Below are positions 35,665-45,562 of a stretch of DNA of 64,000 bases, piece by piece (positions within the stretch are counted from its first letter, which is position 1; each line of letters begins with the position of its first letter). Origin of the DNA: Betaproteobacteria bacterium (GTDB taxonomy: Bacteria; Pseudomonadota; Gammaproteobacteria; Burkholderiales; Casimicrobiaceae). Location: contig BOKS01000004.1 in NCBI GenBank assembly GCA_016861105.1, positions 62,001 to 126,000 of the forward strand. Direction: 5' to 3'. Made by a program: the position numbers and the translations under genes. The notes under the pieces were generated by a model. It was not told the DNA's origin and searched no databases. It worked only from the letters and a program-made list of their open reading frames with translations.

Positions 35665-37404
35665 TCAATAGATGTCCGGCTCCGGCACCGGCCGCGCCGT
35701 CCCCGTCTCCAGGAAGTCGAGGTCGCACCCCTCGTCGGCCTGCGTGACGTGCTGCTGGTAGAGCCGCGTCCAGCTGCGGTCGTAGCGGCGCGGCGGCGGC
35801 GACCAGCGCTTGCGCCGCGCCGCGAGCTCGTCGTCGCCGACGTGCAGGTGGATCGACCGCGCCGGAACGTCCACCGTGATCAGGTCGCCGGTGCGCACGA
35901 GCGCGAGCGGCCCGCCGACCGCGCTCTCGGGGGCGACGTGCAGCACGCAGGTGCCGTAGTGCGTGCCGCTCATCCGCGCGTCCGAGACGCGGACCATGTC
36001 GCGCACGCCCTGCGCGAGCAGCTTCTTCGGGATGTGCAGGTTCCCCCACTCGGGGAAGCCGGGCGCGCCGACCGGACCGGCGTTGCGCAGCACCATCACC
36101 GTGTCCTTCGTCACCGGCAGGTCGGGATCGTCGACCCTCGCCGAGAACTCGGCGTGGTCGTCGAAGACCAGCGCCGGGCCCGTGTGCGTCATCAGCGCGG
36201 GGGTCGCCGCGGACGGCTTCACCACGCAGCCGCGCGGCGCGAGGTTGCCGCGCAGCACGGCGAGCGCGCCGCGCGTGGCGGGGTCGCCGGTCACCGGGCG
36301 GTCCAGCGGACGGATCACGTCGTCGTTCCACACCTTCGCGCCCGCGACGTTCTCGCCGAGCGTGCGGCCGGTGACCGTCAGCGCGCCGGTGTGAAGGTGT
36401 GCGCGCAGCCGCTCGAGCAGGGCCGGCAGCCCTCCGGCGAAGAAGAACTCCTCCATCAGGTACTCGCCGGAGGGAAAGAGGTTCGCGAGCACCGGGATCC
36501 GCCGGCCGGCGGCGTCCATGTCGTCGAGCGTGAGCGGAATGCCGGCGCGCCGCGCCATCGCGACGAGGTGCACGGCCGCATTCGTGGAGCCGCCCAGCGC
36601 CATGTAGGCGACGAGCGCGTTGTCGAACGAACCGCGCGACAGGATGCGCTTCGGCGTCAGGTCCTCCCACACCATCGCCACGATCCGCTCGCCGCAGTCG
36701 GCGGCCATCCGGGGGTGGGCGGAGTCGGTGGCGGGGATCGACGAGGCGCCGGGCAGCATGAAGCCCAGCGCCTCCGCGATCGACGTCATGGTCGAGGCCG
36801 TGCCCATCGTGTTGCACGTGCCGACGCTGCGCACGCCGCGGCCCTCGAGCTCGACCCAGTCGTCGGGGGTGATCGTGCCGGCGCGCAGCTCGTCCCAGTA
36901 CTTCTTCGTGTGCGTCCCGGCGCCCACCCGCACGCCGCGCCAGGAGCCCGACGACATCGGGCCGGCCGGACAGTAGATCGTCGGCAGCCCCATGCTGATC
37001 GCGCCCATCAGCAGGCCGGGCGTCGACTTGTCGCAGCCGCCGAGCACGACGGCCGCATCGACGGGGTGCGAGCGCAGCAGCTCCTCGGTCTCCATCGCGA
37101 GGAAGTTGCGGTAGAGCATCGTCGTCGGCTTGACCATGATCTCGCCGACCGACAGCGTCGGCAGCTCGACCGGATAGCCGCCGGCCTGCCAGACGCCGCG
37201 CTTCACCGCCTCCGCGCGTTCGCGCAGGTGGGCGTGGCAGGGCGACAGGTCGCTCCACGTGTTGATCACCGCGATCACCGGCTTGCCCATGAAGTCGGCG
37301 CGGCGCATGCCCATCGCCTGCGAGCGCTGGCGATGGCCGAAGGTGCGCATGTTCTCCGCGGCGAACCAGCGCTGGCTGCGGAGGTCGGAGAGGGTCCTGG
37401 TCAC
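35665..37404 (-). CDS. IlvD/Edd family sugar-acid dehydratase
   Basis: A 579-residue iron-sulfur dehydratase with a GTG start. The cluster cysteines are Cys56 (SPCHAH), Cys124 (GGCDKSTPG) and Cys197 (GTCNTMGTAS). These are each three residues before the ligands reported for pentonate dehydratases of the same length, which suggests an L-arabinonate/D-xylonate-type enzyme rather than IlvD itself. It makes a 2-keto-3-deoxyaldonate that the neighbouring aldolase would cleave. The gene lies 21 bp after the LacI-type regulator on the same strand. Confidence 0.92.
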   Translation of the reverse strand: MTRTLSDLRSQRWFAAENMRTFGHRQRSQAMGMRRADFMGKPVIAVINTWSDLSPCHAHLRERAEAVKRGVWQAGGYPVELPTLSVGEIMVKPTTMLYRNFLAMETEELLRSHPVDAAVVLGGCDKSTPGLLMGAISMGLPTIYCPAGPMSSGSWRGVRVGAGTHTKKYWDELRAGTITPDDWVELEGRGVRSVGTCNTMGTASTMTSIAEALGFMLPGASSIPATDSAHPRMAADCGERIVAMVWEDLTPKRILSRGSFDNALVAYMALGGSTNAAVHLVAMARRAGIPLTLDDMDAAGRRIPVLANLFPSGEYLMEEFFFAGGLPALLERLRAHLHTGALTVTGRTLGENVAGAKVWNDDVIRPLDRPVTGDPATRGALAVLRGNLAPRGCVVKPSAATPALMTHTGPALVFDDHAEFSARVDDPDLPVTKDTVMVLRNAGPVGAPGFPEWGNLHIPKKLLAQGVRDMVRVSDARMSGTHYGTCVLHVAPESAVGGPLALVRTGDLITVDVPARSIHLHVGDDELAARRKRWSPPPRRYDRSWTRLYQQHVTQADEGCDLDFLETGTARPVPEPDIY

Positions 37405-37425
37405 GGCGGCGGTCCCGGTGTGTGT

Positions 37426-38478
37426 TCAGCTGCTCGCGCGCGGCACGAGCTCGAAGCCGACGTCGATCGTCGTCGGCCCGGCGTGCGGGTCGTCGAAGCG
37501 CTGCAGCAGGTGGTCGGCCACCGCGAGCCCGATCTCGCGCCGCGGCGGTCGGATCGTCGACAGCGCGGGCGTGCTCCACGCGGCGAAGTCGAGGTCGCCG
37601 AAGCCCACGAGCGCGAGGTCCGCCGGCACGCCGATGCCGCGGCGCTGGCACTCGAACAGGCCGCCCAGCGCCATCGCGTCGTTGCTGAAGGCGACGCCGT
37701 CGACGTCGGGGTGGCGCGCCAGCAGCTCGGCGAGCGCGAGGCCGCCGGTGGCTGCGCTCGCGCGCTGCGGCAGCGCGACGACGACCGCCGGGCGTCCGAG
37801 CTGCTCGCGCACGACCTCGGCGAAGCCCGCGCTGCGCTGCGCGGCGCGCCGGTCCTCGTCCAGCGCGGCGCCGACGAACGCGATGCGCCGCCGCCCCCGG
37901 TCGAGCAGGTGGCGCGCGGCGAGCCGCCCGACCGCGCGGTGCGAGAAGCCGACGAGGCTGTCGAGCGCGTTCTCGCCGAGCTCCCACATCTCGACGATCG
38001 GGATGCCCGCCCCCAGCAGGCGCTGCATCGTGGCGCGCGCGTGCGCCTGCCCGGTGAGCACGATCGCGGCCGGCGACCACGACAGGAACGAGTTGACCAG
38101 CGCGGCCTCCGTCTCCGGCGAGTACGCGCTGTTGCCGAGCATGATCTGGTAGCCGCGCGGCGCGAGCCGCTCGGTCATCGCGTCCAGCGTGGCGGCGAAG
38201 AACGAGTTGACCAGCGAAGGCACGATCACGCCGACCGTGCGCGTGCGCGCCGCGGCCAGCCCGCCGGCCATCGAGTTGGGGACGTAGCCGAGGGCTGCCA
38301 CCGCCTCGTGGACGCGGGCGCGCAACGCCGGCGAGACCGACTCGGCGCGACGCAGCGCGCGCGACACGGTCGAGGTGGACACGCCCGCGAGCCTGGCGAC
38401 GTCGGCCATCTGCGCCCGCGCGCTCCACGGGCGGCCGGGGGAGGAATCGACGGGGCGAGGCGGGAGGGGACGGGCCAT
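37426..38478 (-). CDS. LacI family transcriptional regulator
   Basis: A 350-residue regulator. The helix-turn-helix is at about residues 24-45 (MADVARLAGVSTSTVSRAL), followed by the hinge YVPNSMAGGLA and a periplasmic-binding-like sugar domain. ATG 38478 is preferred; a longer frame to 38541 would read through the operators. It is divergent from the SDR/ABC genes and upstream of the dehydratase, with two matching operators in the gap, so it most likely represses both arms of the sugar locus. Confidence 0.93.
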   Translation of the reverse strand: MARPLPPRPVDSSPGRPWSARAQMADVARLAGVSTSTVSRALRRAESVSPALRARVHEAVAALGYVPNSMAGGLAAARTRTVGVIVPSLVNSFFAATLDAMTERLAPRGYQIMLGNSAYSPETEAALVNSFLSWSPAAIVLTGQAHARATMQRLLGAGIPIVEMWELGENALDSLVGFSHRAVGRLAARHLLDRGRRRIAFVGAALDEDRRAAQRSAGFAEVVREQLGRPAVVVALPQRASAATGGLALAELLARHPDVDGVAFSNDAMALGGLFECQRRGIGVPADLALVGFGDLDFAAWSTPALSTIRPPRREIGLAVADHLLQRFDDPHAGPTTIDVGFELVPRASS

Positions 38479-38479
38479 C

Positions 38480-38550
38480 TGAAAGCGCTTGCAAGCGCGG
38501 CGCACGCCGCGATTATCCAGCGCTCTTGCCAAATCGTGCAAGCGCTGTCA
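38480..38550. promoter_or_regulatory. Two LacI-type operators
   Basis: TGAAAGCGCTTGCA at 38480-38493 is a full match to the palindromic LacI-family pattern TGNAAGCGCTTNCA and sits 2 bp upstream of the regulator's start. A second site, TGCAAGCGCTGTCA, is at 38537-38550, on the side of the divergent dehydrogenase. The two are 57 bp apart centre to centre, which would allow looping. Confidence 0.7.
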
Positions 38551-38666
38551 TGATGTCGTCCGCCCTGGTCATCCATATCATCTAGATGACATGGGCGAGC
38601 CCGGCCGCCACGCCGCCGAAGACGGCAGGCCGCGGGTGCCGCACGTTCGAGGAGGAGGCTACGACG

Positions 38667-39443
38667 GTGGTCGACGCAGCGCGCTACCCGGACCTCGCCG
38701 GCCGCACGGTCTTCGTGTCGGGCGGCGGCTCGGGCATCGGCGCCGCGATCGTGCGCGCGTTCGCCGCGCAGGGCTGCAGCGTCGCCTTCGTCGACGTCGC
38801 CGACGAGCCCTCGCACGCGCTCGCGCGCGAGCTGGGTTCGCGCGCCGCGTACACGCGCTGCGACGTGCGCGACGTCGACGCGCTGCGCGGTGCGATCGCC
38901 GCCGCCGGACAGCGCCTCGGTCCGGTGCGCGTGCTGGTGAACAACGCGGCGCGCGACGACCGCCACGCGTTCGACGAGGTGACGCCGGCGTACTGGGACG
39001 ACAACCTCGCGACCAACCTGCGCCACCACTTCTTCGCCGCGCAGGCGGCGGTGCCGCAGATGCGCGACGCCGGCGGCGGGGCGATCCTCAACATGGGCTC
39101 GGTGTCGTGGATGCGCGGCCGCCCCCAGCTCGCCGCCTACACGACCTCCAAGGCGGCGATCATGGGGCTGACGCGCACGCTCGCCCGCGAACTCGGGGCG
39201 CTGGGGATCCGCGTCAACTCGATCGTGCCCGGCGCGGTCGCCACGGCGCGCCAGAAGGCGCTGTGGGCGTCGCCGGAGGAGGAGCGCCGGTTCGTCGAGC
39301 AGCAGTGCCTCCGCTTCCGCGTGTCGGAGGAGGACGTCGCGCGCGCCGCGCTGTTCCTCGCCTCGGACGAGGCGCGCGCGATCACCGGCCAGAGCCTCGT
39401 GGTCGACGCCGGGCTCGCGCAGACGTCGGTGGTGGTCCCGTGA
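38667..39443 (+). CDS. SDR family sugar 1-dehydrogenase
   Basis: A 258-residue short-chain dehydrogenase. The cofactor motif is GGGSGIG (about 19-25), and NNAA, Ser145, Tyr158 and Lys162 (YTTSK) form the active site. GTG 38667 is chosen because GGAGGAGG lies about 8 bp before it; ATG 38586 would add 27 atypical residues. Sequence style (YPDLAGRTVFVSGGGSGIG) recalls aldose 1-dehydrogenases oxidising galactose, arabinose or xylose. It would perform the first step, sugar to lactone. Confidence 0.9.
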   Translation: MVDAARYPDLAGRTVFVSGGGSGIGAAIVRAFAAQGCSVAFVDVADEPSHALARELGSRAAYTRCDVRDVDALRGAIAAAGQRLGPVRVLVNNAARDDRHAFDEVTPAYWDDNLATNLRHHFFAAQAAVPQMRDAGGGAILNMGSVSWMRGRPQLAAYTTSKAAIMGLTRTLARELGALGIRVNSIVPGAVATARQKALWASPEEERRFVEQQCLRFRVSEEDVARAALFLASDEARAITGQSLVVDAGLAQTSVVVP

Positions 39444-39466
39444 CGGCCGCGCGGGCGATCGTCGTA

Positions 39467-39495
39467 TTGGACGCGCGCGCGCGCCGGATTACACT
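39467..39495 (+). promoter_or_regulatory. Sigma-70 promoter of the sugar ABC operon
   Basis: TTGGAC at 39467-39472 and TACACT at 39490-39495 are separated by exactly 17 bp, mostly alternating GC. The ABC operon's first ATG follows at 39566. Confidence 0.55.
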
Positions 39496-39565
39496 CTCGC
39501 GCCCGGACGCGGGCCGCGCGCCGTGCAGCGGGCGGCGCCCGCGGGACGGACGGCCGGGGACCTGA

Positions 39566-40681
<1,116 letters not shown>

Positions 40682-40731
40682 GGCAGCACCCACGCCGGCC
40701 GCGACGCGCCGGGACAGCCACGGAGGAAACG

Positions 40732-41988
40732 ATGAAGACCTGGAAGATCCTGCTGACCGCGGCGCTGGGCACCGCCTTCGCGGCCACTGCCTGGGCGCAG
40801 CAGACGACGCTGCGCATCTTCACCGGCGGGCAGCAGCGGCCGGACGTGATGCGCAAGATCGCCGACGAGTACCAGAAGCGCAACCCGAACGTGAAGATCG
40901 AGATCGAGGTCGGCGGGGCCACGTCGGAGGCGCAGCAGCAGTACCTGTCGACGGTGCTCTCGTCGAAGGACTCGGTCCTCGACGTGGTCCTCATCGACGT
41001 GATCCGCCCGGCGCAGTGGGCCGCGCAGGGCTGGGCCGAGCCGCTCGACGGCTACCTGGGCGCCGACCGGCAGAAGGTGATGGGGCAGTACCTGAAGGCC
41101 TACGTCGACGCGAACACCGTCGGCGGCAAGATCATCTCGCTGCCGTACTTCGCCGACGCGCAGTTCATGTACTACCGCAAGGACCTGCTCGAGAAGTACA
41201 AGCGCCCCGTGCCGCGGACCTGGGACGAGATGATGGAGACGGCGCGCGTCATCATGGAAGGCGAGAAGAACCCGAACCTGCAGGGCTTCTCGACCGCGGG
41301 CGCGCCGATCGAGGGCACCGTGTGCACCTACCTCGTCCCGCTGTGGGGCATGGGCAGCGACCTCACCAGGGGCGGTAAGCTCAACCTCGACACGCCGCAG
41401 GCGCGCCAGCCGTTCCAGCTCTACGGGCGCATGAAGCAGGCGGGCGTGCTGCCGCGCAACATCGCGGAGATCCCGACCGACCGCATCCGCATCGACATGC
41501 AGGCGGGGAACCTGATCTTCGCGCAGAGCTGGGGCTACGTGTGGAACCGGCTGGAGAACGACGCCGACTCCAAGGTCAAGGGGAAGATCGGCGTGGCACG
41601 GCTGCCGCACGACCAGGGCGGCCAGAGCGCCACCTGCATCGGCGGCTGGCAGCTCGCGGTCTCGGCGTTCTCGAAGAACAAGCAGGAGGCGGTGAAGTTC
41701 GTCCGCTACCTGTCGAGCCCCGAGGTGTCCGAGATGCAGGCCGTGATGGCCTCGCACCTGCCGGTGTTTCCCTCGGTCTACAAGGATCCGGACGTGCTGA
41801 AGGCGAATCCGTGGTTCGCCGAGGCGCTGCCGGTGGTCGAGAGCGCCAGGTCGCGGCCGGTGTCGCACCAGTACCCGCAGGTGTCCGACGCGATCCGCAG
41901 CAACATGAACGCCTACCTCGCCGGCACGAAGACGACGGACACGGCGCTGGCGGACATGAAGTCGCGGCTGCAGCCGATCTTCCGGTAG
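40732..41988 (+). CDS. Sugar ABC transporter substrate-binding protein
   Basis: A 418-residue family-1 solute-binding protein. The signal peptide ends near residue 22 (ATAWAQ), and the mature start LRIFTGGQQRPDVM is typical of sugar binders. Aromatic residues that could stack on sugars are abundant (YFADAQFMYYRKD, WGYVWNRLE). The ATG follows a GGAGGAAAC ribosome site. The ligand is probably the oligosaccharide hydrolysed by the GH31 enzyme; this is inference. Confidence 0.94.
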   Translation: MKTWKILLTAALGTAFAATAWAQQTTLRIFTGGQQRPDVMRKIADEYQKRNPNVKIEIEVGGATSEAQQQYLSTVLSSKDSVLDVVLIDVIRPAQWAAQGWAEPLDGYLGADRQKVMGQYLKAYVDANTVGGKIISLPYFADAQFMYYRKDLLEKYKRPVPRTWDEMMETARVIMEGEKNPNLQGFSTAGAPIEGTVCTYLVPLWGMGSDLTRGGKLNLDTPQARQPFQLYGRMKQAGVLPRNIAEIPTDRIRIDMQAGNLIFAQSWGYVWNRLENDADSKVKGKIGVARLPHDQGGQSATCIGGWQLAVSAFSKNKQEAVKFVRYLSSPEVSEMQAVMASHLPVFPSVYKDPDVLKANPWFAEALPVVESARSRPVSHQYPQVSDAIRSNMNAYLAGTKTTDTALADMKSRLQPIFR

Positions 41989-42098
41989 GGCCTCCGCGGG
42001 CGCGTCGCGACGCATGGCTTCGACAACGACCTCCGCAGCGGTAGAGTCGTCGGGCGCCGGCCGCAGGCGCGGCCGGGCTCCTGCCCAGGGAGGTTCCC

Positions 42099-42788
42099 AT
42101 GCGTCGCCTGCCGCCCATCGCGCTGCTCGCATTCCTCACCGCAACCTCGCCCGCGGCCCTCGCCACCTGCACTCCGGGACAGAGTCCGTTCGCGGACGTC
42201 CCGGACGACGCGATCTACTGCGGCTCGGCGCTGTGGCTTCGCAACGCGCTCGTCACCACCGGCTGCTCGAACGGCTCGATCTATTGCCCGAGCGATCCGG
42301 TGACGCGCGCGCAGATGGCGCTGTTCATGAAGCGCCTGGCGAGGGCGGCGACGCCCGACATCGTCTACGCGAACCTGCCCTCGGCGCCCGCGGACCTCGA
42401 CGGGAACGGCTTCGGGACGTGCCTCACCAGCGTCTACAGCGTGCCGGCGGGCGGCAATGCGCGCATCATCGCGCACGCCACCGGCACGGTGTCGCTTCTG
42501 ACCGACGGCGCAGCCGACGTGACGGTGGCGATCCAGATGAGCCTCAACGGCGGCCTGTTCGGCAACTTCGGCGCGAACGCACCGCGGACGGTGGTGCCGG
42601 GCAACCAGTGGACGGTGGTGCCGGTGATCGGCGGGCAGACCATGACCGGAGGATCGGGTGCGCTGCTCGCGCCGGGCTCCACTGCGCAGTTCCGCCTGCT
42701 GGTGCAGCGGCAAGGCGCGAGCGTGGGCGAAGTGACGGACAGCCGGTGCCAGCTGATGGTGCACCTGCCGCCCGACGCGGCGTTCTGA
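42099..42788 (+). CDS. Exported protein with an S-layer-homology-like segment
   Basis: A 229-residue protein with a signal peptide (residues 1-22). Residues about 29-80 match an SLH motif (FADVPDDAIYCG, then CPSDPVTRAQMALFMKRL), with cysteines in place of some usual residues. The remainder is a beta-rich region with no family I know. It lies between the sugar-binding protein and the first permease gene, on the same strand. A TAGAGT hexamer about 55 bp upstream may give it its own promoter. A link to sugar uptake is not established. Confidence 0.8.
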   Translation: MRRLPPIALLAFLTATSPAALATCTPGQSPFADVPDDAIYCGSALWLRNALVTTGCSNGSIYCPSDPVTRAQMALFMKRLARAATPDIVYANLPSAPADLDGNGFGTCLTSVYSVPAGGNARIIAHATGTVSLLTDGAADVTVAIQMSLNGGLFGNFGANAPRTVVPGNQWTVVPVIGGQTMTGGSGALLAPGSTAQFRLLVQRQGASVGEVTDSRCQLMVHLPPDAAF

Positions 42789-42828
42789 ATCCACCGGGTC
42801 CTGCCCGGGATTGCAGGGGGGGTGCGGG

Positions 42829-43770
42829 GTGAACGCGCTCCCGGCCGGGTCCCGGGCGCCCGACGCGCCGCGTCCGATGCGGCGCGACCTGTCCGAGCGC
42901 ACGCTCGGCATCCTGCTGCTCGCGCCTGCCGCGCTGCTGCTCGCGGTCATCGTCGTCTATCCGATCGCGACGCTGTTCGTCAACAGCCTCTACGGGGTCG
43001 ACAACGCGAACCCGGCCGCCGGAGAGCAGTTCGTCGGACTGAAGAACTACGCGACCGCGTTCGGCGACGAGCGGTTCTGGGACTCGACGCTGCACACCGT
43101 GCTCTACATCCTGGTGACGGTTCCCGCGTCGCTGGTCGTCGGCCTGGGGCTCGCGCTGCTGGCGAACATGCCGTTCCGCGTCAAGTGGCCGGTGCGTCTC
43201 GGCCTGCTGCTGCCGTGGGCGCTGCCGCTCGTCTTCGCGGGACTGATCTTCCGCTGGTTCTTCGAGTACAAGACCGGCGTCGTCAACGACGTGCTGATGC
43301 GGCTGGGCCTCGAGCCGCTGCCGTGGCTGTCCGACCCCAACCTCGCGTTCGCGGCCATCTGCATCGCGATCGTGTGGAAGAGCTCGTCGTTCATGGCGCT
43401 GATGCTGCTCGCCGGGCTGCAGACGATCCCGCGGTCGCTCTACGAGGCCGCGGAGGTCGACGGGGCGACGAAGTGGCAGCAGTTCGTCGAGATCACGCTG
43501 CCGATGCTGCGGCCCGCGATCTTCGTCGCGCTGATCTTCCGCACGATCACGGCGATCCAGACCTTCGACATCCCGTACGCGATGACCGGCGGCGGCCCGG
43601 GCGATTCGACCGAGACGCTCGCCATGTACATCCACAAGACGACGCTCGACTTCCTCGACTTCGGCTACGGCAGCGCGCTGGCCGCGCTGATGTTCGTGCT
43701 GTCGATGGCGGCGACGTCGGGGTACCTCAAGTACACGCGCCGGTCGTCGGGCCGGTCGGGCGAGGACTAG
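42829..43770 (+). CDS. Sugar ABC transporter permease (MalF/UgpA type)
   Basis: A 313-residue inner-membrane permease with six helices. The EAA loop reads YEAAEVDGATKWQQFVEITLP. The GTG at 42829 follows AGGGGGG and is preferred to an in-frame TTG at 42811 or ATG at 42877. It is followed by an unusual tandem repeat before the second permease gene. Confidence 0.92.
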   Translation: MNALPAGSRAPDAPRPMRRDLSERTLGILLLAPAALLLAVIVVYPIATLFVNSLYGVDNANPAAGEQFVGLKNYATAFGDERFWDSTLHTVLYILVTVPASLVVGLGLALLANMPFRVKWPVRLGLLLPWALPLVFAGLIFRWFFEYKTGVVNDVLMRLGLEPLPWLSDPNLAFAAICIAIVWKSSSFMALMLLAGLQTIPRSLYEAAEVDGATKWQQFVEITLPMLRPAIFVALIFRTITAIQTFDIPYAMTGGGPGDSTETLAMYIHKTTLDFLDFGYGSALAALMFVLSMAATSGYLKYTRRSSGRSGED

Positions 43771-43778
43771 ATGGCACG

Positions 43779-44013
43779 ACCCCCTCGTTCACTGCGTTCG
43801 CTGCCCCCCGGGGGGGCGGGTCAGTCCCTCGGGACGGCCCTTCGGGACAGGACGGAACGGCCCCCACGCTCGCTGCGTTCGCTGCCCCCCGGGGGGGCGG
43901 GTCAGTCCCTCGGGACGGCCCTTCGGGACAGGACGGAACGGCCCCCACGCTCGCTGCGTTCGCTGCCCCCCGTGGGGGCGGGTCAGTCCCTCGGGACGGC
44001 CCTTCGGGACTGA
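43779..44013. repeat. Three tandem 81-bp intergenic repeats
   Basis: Three head-to-tail copies of an 81-bp unit lie between the two permease genes. The first copy is slightly diverged at its start and the third has one change in its G-run. Each unit has three nested palindromes: CCCCCCGGGGGGG, GTCCC-TC-GGGAC and a GGCCC/GGGAC pair. Because 81 is divisible by three, reading frames stay open, so an 80-codon frame starting at 43771 appears coding. I treat it as non-coding because its product is a plain three-fold repeat. Confidence 0.9.
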
Positions 44014-44015
44014 CG

Positions 44016-44846
44016 ATGCCTTTCGGCCTGTCGAAACGCGCCACGGTCTGGATCGCCGGCCTGATCGTCGCCGTCAACGGCTTCTTTCCGGCGGTGTGGA
44101 TCCTGCTCACCTCGCTCAAGACCGAGACGGAGCTGATCCGCAGCCCGATCACCTACCTGCCCGAAGCAGCGACGCTCGACAACTACGCGACGGCGTTCAC
44201 GGCGCAGCCGATCCTGCGCTTCATGTGGAACAGCTTCGTCGTCGCGTCGCTGTCGACGGCCCTTTGCGTGCTGGTGTCGGCGCTCGCCGCCTACGCGCTC
44301 ACGCGCCTGCGCATGCCGCACCGCAACCTGATCATGTCGGTGCTGCTCGCGGTCGCCATGTTCCCGCTGATCTCGCTGATGGTGCCGCTGTTCAAGGTGA
44401 TGCGCGAGCTCGGGCTCCTCAACACCTACCTCGCGCTGATCCTGCCCTACGCGGTGCTGTCGATGCCGGTGTGCACGCTGGTGATGGCGAGCTTCTTCCA
44501 GGACATCCCGCCCGACCTCGAGGCCGCCGCGATGGTCGACGGCTGCTCGCGCGTGGGCGCGCTGTTCCGCGTGATCATTCCGCTCTCCGCGCCCGGCGTG
44601 TTCACGGCCGCGATCCTCGCCTTCGTCAACGCCTGGGACGAGTTCCTGCTGGCGCTGACGATGATGAACCGCGTGAACATGCGCACCCTGTCGGTGGGCA
44701 TCACGCTCTACCAGGGCGAGTTCGCGTTTCCGTGGCCGCTGATCTCGGCGGCGCTGATCATCGCGATCGTGCCGATCTGCATCCTGATCGCGGTGTTCCA
44801 GGAGCGCGTGGTCGGCGGCCTCACGCAGGGCGGCGTCAAGGGCTGA
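44016..44846 (+). CDS. Sugar ABC transporter permease (MalG/UgpE type)
   Basis: A 276-residue permease with six helices and the EAA loop LEAAAMVDGCSRVGALFRVIIP. It pairs with the preceding permease. The ATG lies 3 bp after the last 81-bp repeat, whose final bases must supply the ribosome site. It is the last gene of the sugar importer. Confidence 0.94.
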   Translation: MPFGLSKRATVWIAGLIVAVNGFFPAVWILLTSLKTETELIRSPITYLPEAATLDNYATAFTAQPILRFMWNSFVVASLSTALCVLVSALAAYALTRLRMPHRNLIMSVLLAVAMFPLISLMVPLFKVMRELGLLNTYLALILPYAVLSMPVCTLVMASFFQDIPPDLEAAAMVDGCSRVGALFRVIIPLSAPGVFTAAILAFVNAWDEFLLALTMMNRVNMRTLSVGITLYQGEFAFPWPLISAALIIAIVPICILIAVFQERVVGGLTQGGVKG

Positions 44847-44850
44847 AGAC

Positions 44851-44922
44851 GAGGGTCAGACTCGAATTTCCTCCGAACGGCCGACGGTCGGACGACGCAC
44901 GGGAAATTCGAGTCTGACCCTC
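44851..44922. repeat. Perfect 20-bp inverted repeat, GGGTCAGACTCG family
   Basis: GAGGGTCAGACTCGAATTTC at 44851-44870 is matched by its exact reverse complement at 44903-44922, with 32 bp between. The unit lies 5 bp after the last permease gene, at the end of the sugar operon, where it could act as a transcript-end hairpin. It shares its core with the cluster at 35446-35641. Confidence 0.9.
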
Positions 44923-44970
44923 ATTTCGGGGGGGCTGGCGGCCGCACGGGGCCGGCCAGACCGACGCTGC

Positions 44971-45327
44971 TCAGGCGCGCGCCGGCGCGGCGGCGCGTGC
45001 CGGCGCGGCCGGACCCCGAGGCGCTCGCGGTGCGCCGGCGGCCGTCACGCCCGGAACCGGCGCGGCAGGGCTCTCGGTGGACGCCAGCCGGCGCGCGGCA
45101 CGCCGCCCGGCGTACGCCGCCAGCGCCGCGCCTGCGGCCAGCATCGCCAGGGCGCGCAGCCCGGGCGCGGACAACAGCGTCGCGAACCCGGCGGCGGCCA
45201 GCAACGCGCCGGCGATGGCGCCGCGGATCCAGGCGCCGATCGCCCACCACGCCGCGCCGTCGGGGGTGCGCGCGAAGGCCCGCCAGTCCATGGTGCCGGC
45301 GGTCAGGGATTCACGGGATGCGTTCAT
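44971..45327 (-). CDS. Small predicted membrane protein
   Basis: A 118-residue protein with two hydrophobic segments (about 33-53 and 58-77) and an Ala/Pro-rich C-terminal tail. ATG 45327 is chosen with GGAG 9 bp upstream; a longer frame would start at 45429. No family is recognised. The 235-bp gap on its 5' side, up to 45562, is locally AT-richer and may hold its promoter; no further gene is seen there. Confidence 0.6.
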   Translation of the reverse strand: MNASRESLTAGTMDWRAFARTPDGAAWWAIGAWIRGAIAGALLAAAGFATLLSAPGLRALAMLAAGAALAAYAGRRAARRLASTESPAAPVPGVTAAGAPRAPRGPAAPARAAAPARA

Positions 45328-45562
45328 CGTCGTCGACTCCGTCGAAGGGGATGCGTGCCGCCCGGGCGTGTGCCCGCCGTGGTGCAGGTGCACGATGGCA
45401 ACATAGGACCGGAAGTCCGACAAATCCAATCAAACATTCGGATCGTCCCCATCGGCGGGGCTGATCGGGCCGCGCGCCGTGCTGCCGCGCAGGTCGACGG
45501 CTCGTGACGGCAGTGCCGTCGTCCGCCGCCGCGGCAGCACGCGCGCCGCGAAGAGCGCGGAT

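Noticed and set aside
43771..44013. An 80-codon frame starting directly after the first permease
   Set aside because: The product is just three copies of one 27-residue unit created by an 81-bp DNA repeat that is open in several frames; DNA palindromes explain it better.
43779..44013. A possible CRISPR array at the tandem repeats
   Set aside because: Units are 81 bp head to tail with no unique spacers and no cas genes nearby.
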